Shown here: piece after piece, positions 1 through 10,714 of the stretch
How the letters are laid out: each line of letters starts with the position of its first letter
Position numbering within the stretch: the first letter of the stretch is position 1
Assembly: GCA_903813345.2 (NCBI GenBank)
Contig: CAIIXF020000009.1
Span: 16,023,759 to 16,087,758, forward strand
Direction of reading: 5' to 3'
Source: Owenia fusiformis
Taxonomy: Eukaryota > Annelida > Polychaeta > Sabellida > Oweniidae
DNA: 64,000 bases
Translations under genes and position numbers: made by a program
The notes under the pieces: generated by a model
The model's input: only the letters and a program-made list of their open reading frames with translations
The model's database searches: none
Told to the model about the DNA's origin: nothing

Positions 1-184
1 CCAAATATATAATCTACCTAATGTCCAAGAAATGAATTTTAACAATAACATTACAAGATTTAAAAGGGGCAATCTTTCAAGACCCTGTATGCAGAGTCTA
101 GTTAAACGACGAAGCTCTCTTTTAAGAAGTGAAGTCAAACGAATGCAAAGGGTATCTTTCAAAGAAGGTGTGCTGAATTGTTGA
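1..184 (+). CDS. C-terminal coding end of an unidentified gene (partial)
   Basis: A frame starting at base 2 is open from the window edge to a TGA at 182-184, about 60 codons. The tail is rich in Lys, Arg and Ser (VKRRSSLLRSEVKRMQRVSF is visible near the end), which reads like the basic C-terminus of a nuclear or cytoskeletal protein, but I do not recognise the family. An AATAAA at 473-478 could be its polyadenylation signal, giving a 3' UTR of about 300 bases. The opposite strand is also open from 267 to the window edge (89 codons from an ATG), so the coding strand is not proven. I prefer the plus strand because it has a plausible stop, a short 3' UTR and a poly(A) signal in order. Confidence is modest. 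Confidence 0.35.
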   Translation, partial: QIYNLPNVQEMNFNNNITRFKRGNLSRPCMQSLVKRRSSLLRSEVKRMQRVSFKEGVLNC

Positions 185-472
185 CTCGGTTTATAGTAAC
201 ATTTGGACAATATCATCTCTTTCGTAATCATATGCCAACTCATCAAGATATCTTTCTCTGAACTCATATTAGGATCTGATATAGTTTAATGAATACTGGG
301 TTTGACCCCATAGCAGTATGCAAGTATGCGTTTTACAGTGTTCTCCTAATTGTATGGTTAGAGTTTGCAGTAGAGAGGGGTTGTTGGGATCAGGTTGTGG
401 ATTCTGTTTGCAGACACCTCTGTTGTCTGATGACTGTGTGCATCCCTTTGGAAGTCTTCATAGCAACTCTCA

Positions 473-478
473 AATAAA
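473..478 (+). promoter_or_regulatory. Candidate polyadenylation signal AATAAA
   Basis: A canonical AATAAA lies about 290 bases after the stop at 182-184. It is meaningful only if the plus-strand frame ending there is a real gene, since the motif is common in AT-rich DNA. Confidence 0.3.
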
Positions 479-910
479 AGGTTGACATCAAGATCACAAG
501 ATCTTTGTTCAGCTGACTACACACGTACAGACTATACTGTATGTACAGATTTATGGTTCCTGGTTTCAAAGTTATTGTAATGCTTTGTCCACATCCACAC
601 TTAATAATCATTGTTTTAAGAACAAATCGGTCCACATTCAATACCAGAGCCTAATCTGACATGCTATACTATCAAATATGCATTTTGGACCGATTCTGGG
701 AGGCATTCCATGTCATTCAGATAAATAACCATATCTGGCATAATTGATGTGACATGGGGAAGCATATCTTTAACTGTCCCATATATAGCAGCTACTCTGC
801 CTCTCGCTCAGCTCTTGTTAAAGTCATCATAGTGAAGACTGGTTAATTAGGTTCTGACTCCACCCAATGTTTAGGAGTGGGGCTTCTTGTTGTTTTTTAT
901 CTTCAAAATG
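479..910. other. Unassigned AT-rich DNA
   Basis: No convincing gene or repeat copy is seen. A short minus-strand open stretch around 660-800 was considered as a missing COQ7 exon, but it lacks the expected ExxH helix. Confidence 0.4.
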
Positions 911-1246
911 CCCACCCCTGTAGCTCAGCGGTAGCACAGGTACCTCTTACGCAATTGTTCCCAGATTCGATCCCCTGTTCAGGCAAGACTAAATTTGCTT
1001 GTTTGCATGAAGTACTTCAGGGTGTTTGACTGAGTGGTCCGCAACTCGTACAAAAGGCTGTGGTGTGTACTTATATGTCTATGTATAAGTGCACATAAAA
1101 GAACACAGGGCTCCTTCAAGGAGGGGTTTCTGGGTCTATCTTCCATGTTAATTACGTAAATTACGACCGTATATATACGGGACATACCCAAGAGGTATTG
1201 CTCACCTTCATTGGTGGTAAACAAAATACAATACAATACAATACAA
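911..1246 (+). mobile_element. tRNA-derived SINE
   Basis: The head carries a Pol III A box (TAGCTCAGCGGTAG, from about 921) and a B box (GATTCGATCCC, about 965) at tRNA-like spacing. A body of about 240 bases follows and ends in a pentanucleotide tail of four or five ATACA units at about 1222-1246. This is the architecture of a tRNA-derived SINE ending in a simple repeat. It cannot be a functional tRNA, because the acceptor stem is not closed and the 3' half runs on into unrelated sequence. No clear target duplication was found. Confidence 0.85.
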
Positions 1247-1789
1247 TCAACTGGATGAAGTTTACATGCATCTGAAGAGCTTTTACATTCAGAGGGAAAT
1301 AATTTCTACTCAGCATTTTTATACACATGCAAATGATGCTTCTTTCATTTCCTGGATACCAAATTCAGACATGAACATACCCATGGATGTCATAAATCTT
1401 GTTAGCATGTACATATTCTTACAGGAACAATCGGGGTTGCTCTGAAACTCTGATATGTTGTCGCTGCTGGTCGTTGGTAGATATGATATACTCTTGGCCA
1501 AAATCATAGCTTAAATCTCTGAGCTTCCATCAACAATACCATTTTTGTTGTTAGTTTCATTGACTTCATAATGGGTTTGATATACAGCGATGTAGTAAGC
1601 CCCTTATCTCTTGCTAACTTTGTATTGTGGCCACCATACTATGGAATGAACCTCCCTGTCAGATCATATCAAAGCCTTGATTCTGAGCATGTGTCAGTGG
1701 TTTGGTCAGGAAACATGTTTGTAGCATGGCACTGATTTATACAGCACATGGGGCTATTATCATCTTAATCTGCATTTAGGTAATCAAAC
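1247..1789. other. Unassigned intergenic DNA
   Basis: Nothing recognised. A 62-codon minus-strand open frame at 1319-1507 has no recognisable domain. Confidence 0.4.
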
Positions 1790-2960
1790 AGGTGATATAG
1801 CATTATAAACGACAATTTTATATAAAATGATGTAATTTATGATGTAACTAATTATTATTTTGCACATAAATAATTTATAAATATCTGTAGTTATACCTAG
1901 CATGCTTATATTTTAAAATACCAGTTGATTCATGTGCAAAGAAAACCTTTATATGGTGTTTTAAGTGGAGAGAGTGCCACACCCCCATCTATAATGATTA
2001 CATAATTCCAATGCCAATTTATGAAGAATACTCAACCTGCAGTATTTTGAAACCTTGGTAATACCTTTTCAATTGATGAAGATGTATATTTGGGTCATAC
2101 TTTAGCAGTCACAAAATATGAAGAAACTCTGCTAAAAAAGTGAAAACAGTGACAAAATTGAACCTCCCACCTTAGATTGTAACGTCATGAATGATGTAAT
2201 TGATTAACATTTTACACATGAACCATTTATAGCTGTAGCTGAATTTATAACTAACATCCTAATTTCAATACATCAGTTGGTTTGTGTGCAGAAACAACCT
2301 TTATATTGTGGTTTGTAAAGTAAAGCACCATGTCCCTGGTATGTTGGCAAAATTGACACACCCACCTTAGATTGTTACGTCATTAATATTGCAAATCAAT
2401 CATTTATAGCTATCTGAAGTTATTACTAGCATGTTAATACTTAAATAAATAAAACACTTGGTTCTTGAGCAGAAACAACCTTCATATGATGGTTTTTGAA
2501 GTAAAGTGCCACTCTGCCTCCTAAAATCATTACATAATTTTAATGCCTAATTATGAAAAATAAAAACCTGCAGTATTTTGCAACTTGCTTATATTTGTTC
2601 AGTTGTTAAACATAGAATACCTGGGTCATATCTTGGGAATTGTTACAAGAATATTAGGAAGCTCAGCTAAAAAAAGTGTAAATGAGTAAAAAGAAGCAAA
2701 ATTGCCATATTCACCTGAAATTGTTACGTAATATATCATTTAATTGCTTTACATTGTGCTCATAAATCATTTCTAGCTATCTGTAGTTATTACTAGCATG
2801 CTTACACTTTAAGATATCAGTCTATTGAGGTGAAGATGCAACCTTTATATGATAATATGTTAAGTAAAGTGCCACGCCCACCTCTGAAATGACTACATAA
2901 TTTCAATGGCATTTTATAAAAAATGCTCAACCTGCACAATTTTGCATCTTCCTAATATTT
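1790..2960. repeat. Degenerate tandem repeat, unit about 355 bp
   Basis: Blocks with the order 'atttatagctatctgtagtt', 'actagcatgctta', 'aacctttatatg' and 'aagtgccac' recur near 1870, 2224, 2403 and 2767. Spacing is about 350-360 bases, with one shortened unit of about 180. The copies are strongly diverged. They lie within or downstream of COQ7, on its 3' side. Confidence 0.6.
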
Positions 2961-3223
2961 TATGCAGACACAATAAGGTATCCAAAAATGCAAAGAAAAA
3001 AACTTTCTACCACAAAACGACCTTTGGGGTCATTTTCCTATTTGGCAACTGGACTATTCAACACTGTGTTTTATTAACAAAACATTCTTACTAGAGGGGT
3101 TAAGTAGAGGGGTTTCTTGGAATAATGTATGAACTAACCTCTAGAGAATATCTACAGTAGTAAACTAATAAAGAGACAGATAGAATATCACCACTCTGGT
3201 AAAACAGAATGTTTTTTACTCAC

Positions 3224-3308
3224 TCATCATAGTGTTCAATGATGACGTCCTCTACAGCCTCAGTACATGCCATAGCTCCCTCCCGGCCAAGTAATGATGT
3301 ACCTGCTC
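3224..3308 (-). CDS. COQ7: COQ7 exon 3 (5-demethoxyubiquinone hydroxylase)
   Basis: On the minus strand an acceptor TATAG at 3309-3313 leads into an 85 bp exon. With the G left over from the previous exon it reads G-A-G-T-S-L-L-G-R-E-G-A-M-A-C-T-E-A-V-E-D, then VIIEHYDE, and ends at donor GA|GTGAGT (3223). This matches the conserved COQ7 block GAGT-LLG-EGAMACT-AVE, which includes the Glu of the third di-iron ligand position. The phases agree: exon 2 ends in phase 1 and this exon supplies the other two bases. About 75 C-terminal residues, with the last ExxH iron-binding motif, should follow. I found no such exon between 1 and 3223, so it probably lies outside the window. Confidence 0.93.
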
Positions 3309-3695
3309 CTATAAAAGGTATACTCTAGTGTCTTAGTGGTAATTTAGTGCAAAGAGACAACAGGTTATCTGGACATGCCATAGCCCTGCCCAGTAATGAT
3401 GAACCAGTATCAGACTTACTTTCTATTATTTATGTATTATTCCTTTTAACATTTTTCTCAAACTTCCAGCAAGGTTTCAGTTATACCATATATGGTCCCG
3501 GGACCTGGTCTTGTAGGGAAATTAGTTCATATCTAGGTCAATGTCAAAGTTCAAAATATAAGTTTTTTCAAGTTTCTCAAGGTTTGTCCTTATACTTCAT
3601 TATTTCTTGCAATGAATTAGATTGTAACTAGATTTAAGCATTCTCTACAAATTTTTCATGTTATGTCAGCATTAAATTTTTACCGTTCGTTAGTT

Positions 3696-4413
3696 GAGAA
3701 AGAACCCCTGATAAGGAGAGCTTTTTAGAAGGACACAACTATTTTATTCTGGAAGTGATCATCATGAAATATTTACATACTTTTAGAAATGAGGTGAATT
3801 TATACATCCTGAAATATTTTCTTCGAATGGTTAAAACGTGCGTTTAAAGAACGGTTTTTGTGAAGCGATAACATTCAATTTTCCATATTTAACCGTTACA
3901 TTTTGCTTAAAATCAATAACTTTCCCATTACTGTACGAGCAAAATAGAATGTGGCTTAGTAACATAATAAAGCTAAGTCTTAGTTTTCGTAAGAAATCAA
4001 TGGGCGCTCCACCAGAAATATATTTTTAGATTTTTTTACGAATTACTTCCATTATTCCGTCATTTTCATGAGTGGAAATGTCTCAAAAACCTATTTCTAG
4101 GGATTTCTTTTCATTTTCTAAGATTTGAGATAAATAGCTATCTTACAACGGTGACACTTTGTTCCTATCCCATCAGGCCATATACGGATTTTAACCACAA
4201 ATAAGGAGTCTAACCTAAAAAAAACGAGTTCATTGCCTTGCAAAAAATGTTCTTCAAAAGCAATTTTTATATCACACAAGTTGTTTTTTGGAATATCTAA
4301 GATCACCTAATATCTTGGATCATCTCTGATTTAGTGTTAAACTTCCATGATGATCACATCCAGAATAAAAAAGCAATCTCCCTTTAAAAAAGCTCTCCTT
4401 ATCAGGGGTTCTC
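3696..4413. mobile_element. MITE with about 75 bp imperfect terminal inverted repeats
   Basis: AACCCCTGATAAGGAGAGC at about 3703 returns inverted at about 4390-4408. The similarity continues inward through 'ttattctgg' and 'tgatcatcatg' on both sides. The 718 bp unit interrupts the AGGTCA-rich family E body just after its 'taaatttttaccgtt' block. No transposase frame is present, so it is non-autonomous. Confidence 0.75.
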
Positions 4414-4536
4414 CTTTGACATCATTTTATAACTTGCTTCAATTTGGCCAATTTTTCTGTTAAAAAGCATCTAAAAAGTCTCAGAACTTCAAATCTGACC
4501 TTAGATTTCAGATTTGACCTTTGCTTGACCTTCAGT

Positions 4537-5600
4537 GACCTCTTTATCCTTAAAATTTTTACTTTTTTAGATCTCAGTAGGTCTTTTGTACCAGGTCGTT
4601 CAATAATTCAGATAATGCAAAAACATTCTTATTTTTTTTATTTTTCAATGTTTTCCCTTGAAACTTTCACAAATCATAGAAAAAATACATACTCATTGAA
4701 AAACAAAAAATAAATTACTTTGTTTTGATTGGTCAAGAGTTATAGTTGCTATGGTAACCCGTGTTTTGGTCAAGCGGGGAAATTTATGACGTGAAAAAAG
4801 TTTAATTTTAATTGAATTCTTGTCATTTATTAGTTGCACATTAAGTACACTCTATAAAATATTGTCTTTTCAAATTGAAGTTCCTATCAAGCATGTCACT
4901 TCATTAAATGCATAGTTCCTGGCGCTTCACCCATTCTTCATATTGAGCCCTAAAGCCACAAGATAATTTAGTGCGCCACCTTAAGTGAGCTCTACTAAAG
5001 AAAATATGGTTCAGGATACCATCCGAGATACCCTGCAGTTGGAGATTTTAGACCAGGGCAGGCTTCCTGATAAGGCTTTGGGGTGTTAAATAGATGAAAG
5101 ATGAACTGAGAGATGTTCATTATGCAAGCATGACAACTCACTGCATCTGTGCAGAGTGCAATGCACACTAAATTCCCTTGTGGCTTAAGGGCTCAATACG
5201 AAGAATGGTTGAAGCGCCAGGAACTATGCATCCAGTGTAAAGGAGAATACTTTGAGCATTTAATGAAGTGACATGCTTGTTCGGAACTTCAATTCAAAAA
5301 TTCAATGTTATAGAGTGTACCTTATGTGCAACTAATAAATCACAAGAATTCAATTAATATTAAACTTTTTTCACGTCATAAATGGGTTACCATAGCAAAC
5401 ATTATTTTCGACCAATCAAAACAAAAGTAATTTATTTTTGTCTTTCAATGAGTAGGTATTTTTTCTTTGATTTGTGAAAGTTTCAAGGAAAAACATTACA
5501 AAATAAAAAAATGAGAATGTTTTTGCATGAACTTGTTGAACGACCTGGTACAAAAGACCTACTGAGATCTAAAAAAGTAAAAATTTTAAGGATAAAGGTC
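4537..5600. mobile_element. Large foldback element with arms of about 440-540 bp
   Basis: The left arm from 4537 (ctttatccttaaaattttta) is repeated inverted up to about 5600. Matching inverted pairs continue inward: 'ttgttttgattggtc' (about 4719) with 'gaccaatcaaaacaa' (5411), 'tatggtaaccc' with 'gggttaccata', and 'gttcctggcgcttcaccc' (4915) with 'gaagcgccaggaac' (5211). A non-palindromic spacer of about 180 bases lies at 4980-5160. The inner pair may itself be a MITE inside an older inverted duplication. Confidence 0.8.
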
Positions 5601-5792
5601 AATGTCATCATATTAGGTTAAAAACTATCTATGTTTCTAAAAGTTCGAGACTACAAATCAATATTTTTGATTGAAAGTCAAGATATATATTCTTCTAAAG
5701 GTTCTCCACAAATTAGCATGTGATTATTTATTAAAATGTTGTGCCCATTTCGAGATAAGACCTCAAAAACTGAAAAAGGTCAAATTTTGAAA

Positions 5793-6530
5793 GGTCCATG
5801 TGCAGTATGGCAAGTGATTTTAGACAGTCATATCTTTCTCCATGAATATTTTCTGGGTATAAATACAGTGGTTTTTATGAAGGCAATAAGTTTTCTTTAA
5901 AGTGAAGTCCCCATGATAGTAAATATCAATCCAACTATCGTGAAAAATTCTGGATTAGGACCCCACCTTGTCACTTTTTTAAAAATGTAAGGCTTATTTT
6001 CTAAAAAGAGGATCTTGTTTTTCTCAATTTAAATGTATCAAAAGTTTCTTCTACATTATATTAATAACTTCTGAAAAGGGGATGGGTATTAAAATGCGAT
6101 AAAGTTAAAAACCACATTTCCCTTGTTATTTTCCCATAGGACAAAATCATGTCAAATTGAAAAATCATGAAAAATTGTTTTCAGCATGATTTTGGTCATC
6201 GAAAATTGATATCTTCAAAGCTAGACTTTCAATACCATTCTACATTTGAAGATGTTTTAGACCACTTGTTGAATAATGTTTTCATGCAATAAAAATCAAA
6301 CAAAGAAGATCCTCTTTTCAGCAAAGAAGTTCAACATTTTGAAAAAACATTTGAAGTGGGGTCCCTATTTATAATTTTTCGAATTGTTTGATTAATATCT
6401 TTATCATCACTGGGACTTCACTTGAAAGAAAACATATTGTTTTAATAAAAAACACTGTATTTATGCCCAGAAAGTACTCATGGTGAAGGATATGATCGTC
6501 TAAAATCACTAGCCATACTGCACATGGACC
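5793..6530. mobile_element. Palindromic MITE with about 240 bp arms
   Basis: GGTCCATGTGCAGTATGG at 5793 is mirrored by 'ccatactgcacatggacc' ending at 6530. Inner arms also pair, for example 'ggaccccacctt' with 'aagtggggtccc', and 'agaggatct' with 'agatcctct'. The family E body continues on both sides with almost nothing missing ('ggtcaaattttgaaa' before, 'tttttcaaggtcaaattt' after), so the junctions are clean. Confidence 0.82.
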
Positions 6531-7268
6531 TTTTTCAAGGTCAAATTTCAACTTCCTTCAAATTGGACAAATCTTTCTTTAAACATCATCTACAAGTTCT
6601 CAAAAGTTCAAATCTGACCTTGCATTTGACCTTTGGTTGACCTTATGTGACCTTTGAAAGGTTAAAAAAGTTGATTTTCAAATTGATTTTTTGGATTCAA
6701 ATTTAGGTCAGCTTCATTACAAAAGACCTACTGAGTTCTAAAAAAGTAAACTTTTCATGGTCAAAGATCAAGGTCATCAAATTAGGTTACAATTTTGGAC
6801 TGAAAGTCAAAATAAAGATTCCTGGCAAGGTTATTCACATATTAGCATTTGACTTTTCATTAGGTTTTGTGCTTCTTTTGAGATATAAGAACTCCAAAAC
6901 TGAAAAGGTCAAATTTTTTAATTTTTCAAGGTCAATTTATTTCAACTTCCTTCAAATTGAAAAAATATTTTTTAAACATCATATAGAAGTCGCCTAGAGT
7001 TGATATATGACCTTAAATATGAGATTTGACCTTTGACTGATCTTCTTATTGACAAAAAAAATGCCTACAGGGCCTCTGTAAGATTGCTTGCAATCTTGAT
7101 ACATGTATCTAGTTACCATTTATTTTGGGGGCAAATTCTCTCAAACCTTTACATGATGGGATACATGTACATATTAATTGGCAGATATAGCAAATGGTGA
7201 CAATATAGCAGATTCAAAAGTTGCTTATAATTTGTATTTCTGCGTAGTAATATAGTGCCACACTTTAC

Positions 7269-7383
7269 CTAGCATATATCCTGCTAAGCTCCAGAGAGGT
7301 AATAATACTGTTGGCCGTACCCTGTGCTCGGGCAGAAGCTCATCAAATTTAGCCAAGTGCTCTTTCTCTTGATCCCACATGTG
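7269..7383 (-). CDS. COQ7: COQ7 exon 2
   Basis: The minus-strand exon runs from acceptor AAAG|CACATG (7383) to donor CTAG|GTAAAG (7269), 115 bases. It encodes HMWDQEKEHLAKFDEL, a short variable stretch, then RVRPTVLLPLWSLAGYML. The ExxH motif in QEKEHL provides a Glu and a His ligand of the di-iron centre, and RPTV-L-PLW is a conserved COQ7 block. The exon starts in phase 0 after exon 1 and ends in phase 1. COQ7 hydroxylates demethoxyubiquinone, the penultimate step of ubiquinone synthesis, on the matrix side of the inner mitochondrial membrane. Confidence 0.95.
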
Positions 7384-7587
7384 CTTTAAATAAAAAATAT
7401 GAATGTCATGTTTAAAAATCAAAGCGAAACTTTTGCACTTCTGTTTCTGAATATACGATGAACTTCTATGTTGTTGGAATCTAATTTAGAATATGAATGC
7501 ATTCAGTGTAACCCAGATTAAATGAGGAAAGAAATTCTGTACGACATGTATATGTATTTTTAAATTACATGATATTCACATATATAC

Positions 7588-7800
7588 CTGTATGATAGGA
7601 CCAACATTCATTCTGCCAAGAACAGCATGTTGTCCCTCATATATCTTATTAGCTCCAAATTCCCCTGCATGGTCTACACGTAGCATGCGTCCTATCATTT
7701 CACGTGTTTTAGCCTCCTTAGCCCTGGTGCTGGCACATCTAGCACACATTCTAGATAATGACCTATAGGAGACATTGGGATAATGGCTGCTTCTGAACAT
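7588..7800 (-). CDS. COQ7: COQ7 exon 1 with start codon
   Basis: Seventy-one codons run from an ATG at 7800 to donor CAG|GTATAT at 7588. The first 30 or so residues are rich in Arg and Ser with almost no acidic residues, as expected of a mitochondrial targeting sequence. Then comes the COQ7 core: MLRVDHAGEFGANKIYEGQ, with the first di-iron Glu in HAGE, and AVLGR-NVGPIIQ. The three exons give 137 codons plus two bases, against about 217 residues for human COQ7. TTTGCAG lies directly upstream of the ATG, so the exon could begin at an acceptor and an untranslated exon may lie further up. The ORF extends three codons past the donor and would be wrong if read through. Confidence 0.95.
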
Positions 7801-7849
7801 GCTGCAAATACATTCAGTATTATGAGAGTTGAATTCCTTAAGTTAAATA

Positions 7850-9345
7850 CAATGTAGCACCCCCACATGTTAATTTCCCATTGGATTTATGGAGGAGAGG
7901 TGCTATTTAACTAGTTATGTAGTACACCTCTTCCTCGTGTATAATAAATTATTATGAAAAAGGTTTGGATTCCTTTATATAACTTGTGACGTTGAATAGT
8001 GCCCCCATGTGTTAATTTCCCATTGGATTTATGGAGGAGAGGCGCTATTTAACTAGTTATATAGTACACTTCTTCCTCGTGTATAATAAATTATTATGAA
8101 AAATGTTTGAATTCCTATAACTTGTTGAATAGTGCCCCTGCTTGTTAATTTCCCATTAGATTTATGGAAGAGGGGCACTATTTAACTAGTTATATAGTAC
8201 ACTTCTTCTTAGTATACAATAAATTATTATAGACAATGTTTGGATTCCTATAACTTGTTAAATAGTGCCCCTACTTGTTAATTTCTCATTGGATTTATGG
8301 AGGAGAGGTGCTATTTAACTAGTTATGTAGTACACCTCTTCCTCGTGTATAATAAATTATTATGAAAAAGGTTTGGATTCCTTTATATAACTTGTGACGT
8401 TGAATAGTGCCCCCATGTGTTAATTTCCCATTGGATTTATGGAGGAGAGGCGCTATTTAACTAGTTATATAGTACACTTCTTCCTCGTGTATAATAAATT
8501 ATTATGAAAAATGTTTGAATTCCTATAACTTGTTGAATAGTGCCCCTGCTTGTTAATTTCCCATTAGATTTATGGAAGAGGGGCACTATTTAACTAGTTA
8601 TATAGTACACTTCTTCTTAGTATACAATAAATTATTATAGACAATGTTTGGATTCCTATAACTTGTTGAATAGTGCCCCCATGTGTTAATTTCCCATTGG
8701 ATTTATGGTGGAGAGGCACTATTTAACTAGTTATATAGTACACTTCTTCCTCGTATATAATAAATTATTATGAAAAATGTTTGGATTCCTATAACTTGTT
8801 GAATAGTGCCCCCGTGTGTTAATTTCTCATTGGATTTATGGTGGAGAGGCGCTATTATTTAGTTATATAGTACACTTCTTCCTCGTATATAATAAATTAT
8901 TATGAAAAATGTTAGGATTCCTATAACTTGTTGAATAGTGCCCCCATATGTTAATTTCCTATTGGATTTATGGAGGACGGGGCGCTATTTAACTAGTTAT
9001 ATAGTACACCTCTTCTTAGTGAATAATAAATTATTATAGAAAATGTTTGGATTCCTATAACTTGTTGAATAGTGCCCCCATATGTTAATTTCCTATTGGA
9101 TTTATGGAGGACGGGGCGCTATTTAACTAGTTATATAGTACACCTCTTCTTAGTGAATAATAAATTATTATAGAAAATGTTTGGATTCCTATAACTTGTT
9201 GAATAGTGCCCCCATATGTTAATTTCCTATTGGATTTATGGAGGACGTGGCACTATTTAACTAGTATTATAGTACACTTCTTAGTGAATAAAAATTATTA
9301 TAGAAAATGTTTGGATTCCTATAACTTGTTGAAAAGCGCCTCCAC
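7850..9345. repeat. 134 bp minisatellite with a 408 bp higher-order duplication
   Basis: About eleven copies of a unit of about 134 bp run from just upstream of COQ7. The phrase 'aatagtgccccc..tgttaatttcc' recurs at about 7852, 7986, 8115, 8255, 8400, 8532, 8665, 8800, 8934, 9068 and 9202. The first three units (7883-8290) are repeated almost exactly from 8291, an offset of 408, and two later units are near identical at an offset of 134. Each unit contains an inverted pair, AATAGTGCCCC and GGGGCACTATT, with alternative bases (GCGC for GCAC) in some units. Confidence 0.9.
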
Positions 9346-10552
9346 GTGTTAAGGGGCAGGTACATTATTGCAGCTCTCATTAAAGTTCTAATAATTATTT
9401 GACCACAAAAACAAATGCCATTGTTTGGCCAATATGTTATCTTCAATAAGGGGCAATAGAATAAAAGTAAAATCAATTGGATCATCTCTTAAGCTGTCAC
9501 TAATCCACGAATTTTCCCCAATTATGAGCCAATTTTCACCAAAAATGCAGCATTTTATTCCAATTTCTACAACTAAATTAAAATGTTGATTGAGTCATGA
9601 TTTACCTCTGAAAAGGAAAAGTGAATCCCCTTGAATTAGGTCAATCTGAATATTTTTTCCGATACCTGATATAGAGGAAGAAAATTGTGTGGTTACAACT
9701 AAAAGAAATTGTTCTAATCAAATAATACAAAAACGCTTTTTATCAGTATGTGTGTTGAAGGGGTTAAAATATCAAATAAGTATATAATCAGTTGTCTAGA
9801 AATTATAAATGTATAATTTGTAACATTGTAAATTAGTTGTAGCATAATTGTTTGAAGACTAAAATATTTGAATACATTTCAATCTGTTTTAGTGTCTAAA
9901 GGGTTAAATATCACAGAAGCATAGTAAGGGAGTAATGTAGAATCCGTGAAATATGTGACATTAAACATTGTAAATGAAGATAAATAACTGTCATTGATAT
10001 TTACAGATGATTATAATTGTTTTGAAGACTATAATGTATGAAAATATTTGAATACAAAATAGATAATTTGAATTGAAGATGAGCAGTAAATATGAAGTAG
10101 GCAAAATGCCTACAGTATTAAGAAGAAGCGACATCCTCAAGTCAAGACACATGAATCACTATATTATTAATCTATTCATTAAAAATAAAATTGTAGAATC
10201 TAAAGGTCTAAATTTTTATTTTGGAAACCAGTTCATATGGTTGAAATAAGGAAATGTTGTGATGTAACCAGGTATCTACTTACCAGTACAATAAATTATT
10301 ATAGAAAATAATAATTCATAAATAACATTCATTCGACTAACAATTACAAGTCTTGATCGAAAAGGAAGTACTTCAGCGCTCGAATACTTGCACGGAAGGA
10401 TGATAATGATGTATAACATAGTTAGAGAACAAAAGTAGGCAGCTCATCGACTTAATTCGTGTTTAAAAGGTCACTATTATTCAGCTGTCCATTTCCCCGT
10501 TTGAGAGCCATAAGTTTCAAAATCTAACATGGCTCTCAAAGTGAGTAATCCA
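9346..10552. other. AT-rich intergenic DNA with a weak two-copy repeat
   Basis: No gene is seen. Two diverged copies of about 140 bases occur at about 9765-9900 and 9900-10060, sharing 'gggttaaatatc', 'taattgtttgaagactaaa' and 'atatttgaatac'. This stretch lies between the divergent COQ7 and NOL11 starts. Confidence 0.4.
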
Positions 10553-10714
10553 GGGTGTATCGAAACCAAAACGCCCCGCAAAACCGTTTTATTTGAATTT
10601 CAAATCTACCCTGTCTTTGCAAAATCGATGATTGTGAATCTCACACTGCATCACTTTTCTTCAAACTTGTTCCATAAAACCATGGGCTTTCAGTTGAAAG
10701 CCCATGATAAAACC

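Larger units (their letters stand above)
3470..7112 (+). mobile_element. Family E Helitron-like element (5'-truncated), host to three foldback insertions
   Basis: The host sequence is the AGGTCA-rich repeat body also seen at 21890-23321 and 40244-42075, with phrases such as aaggtcaaaggtcaaggtca. The 3' end has the family E signature: GGGCCTCT near 7070, the hairpin AAGATTGCTTGCAATCTT at about 7079-7097, then CTAG at 7109-7112 followed by TTA. The 5' GGAGGCCC hairpin seen in the other copies is missing, so the left end is truncated or decayed. Three inverted-repeat elements (3696-4413, 4537-5600, 5793-6530) have expanded it. It lies in the COQ7 intron between exons 2 and 3, antisense to the gene. 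Confidence 0.75.

Noticed and set aside
1-267. 89-codon minus-strand frame open to the window edge, considered as the COQ7 3' exon or a separate gene
   Set aside because: It lacks the ExxH and LSER motifs of the COQ7 C-terminus. The overlapping plus-strand frame with its stop and poly(A) signal is at least as plausible.
660-830. Minus-strand stretch reading MVIYLND, considered as the COQ7 C-terminus
   Set aside because: No EExEHH helix upstream, no suitable acceptor, and only chance likeness to the IYLSER end.
921-975. A true tRNA gene
   Set aside because: The A and B boxes are present, but there is no closed acceptor stem or proper anticodon arm; the sequence continues as a SINE.
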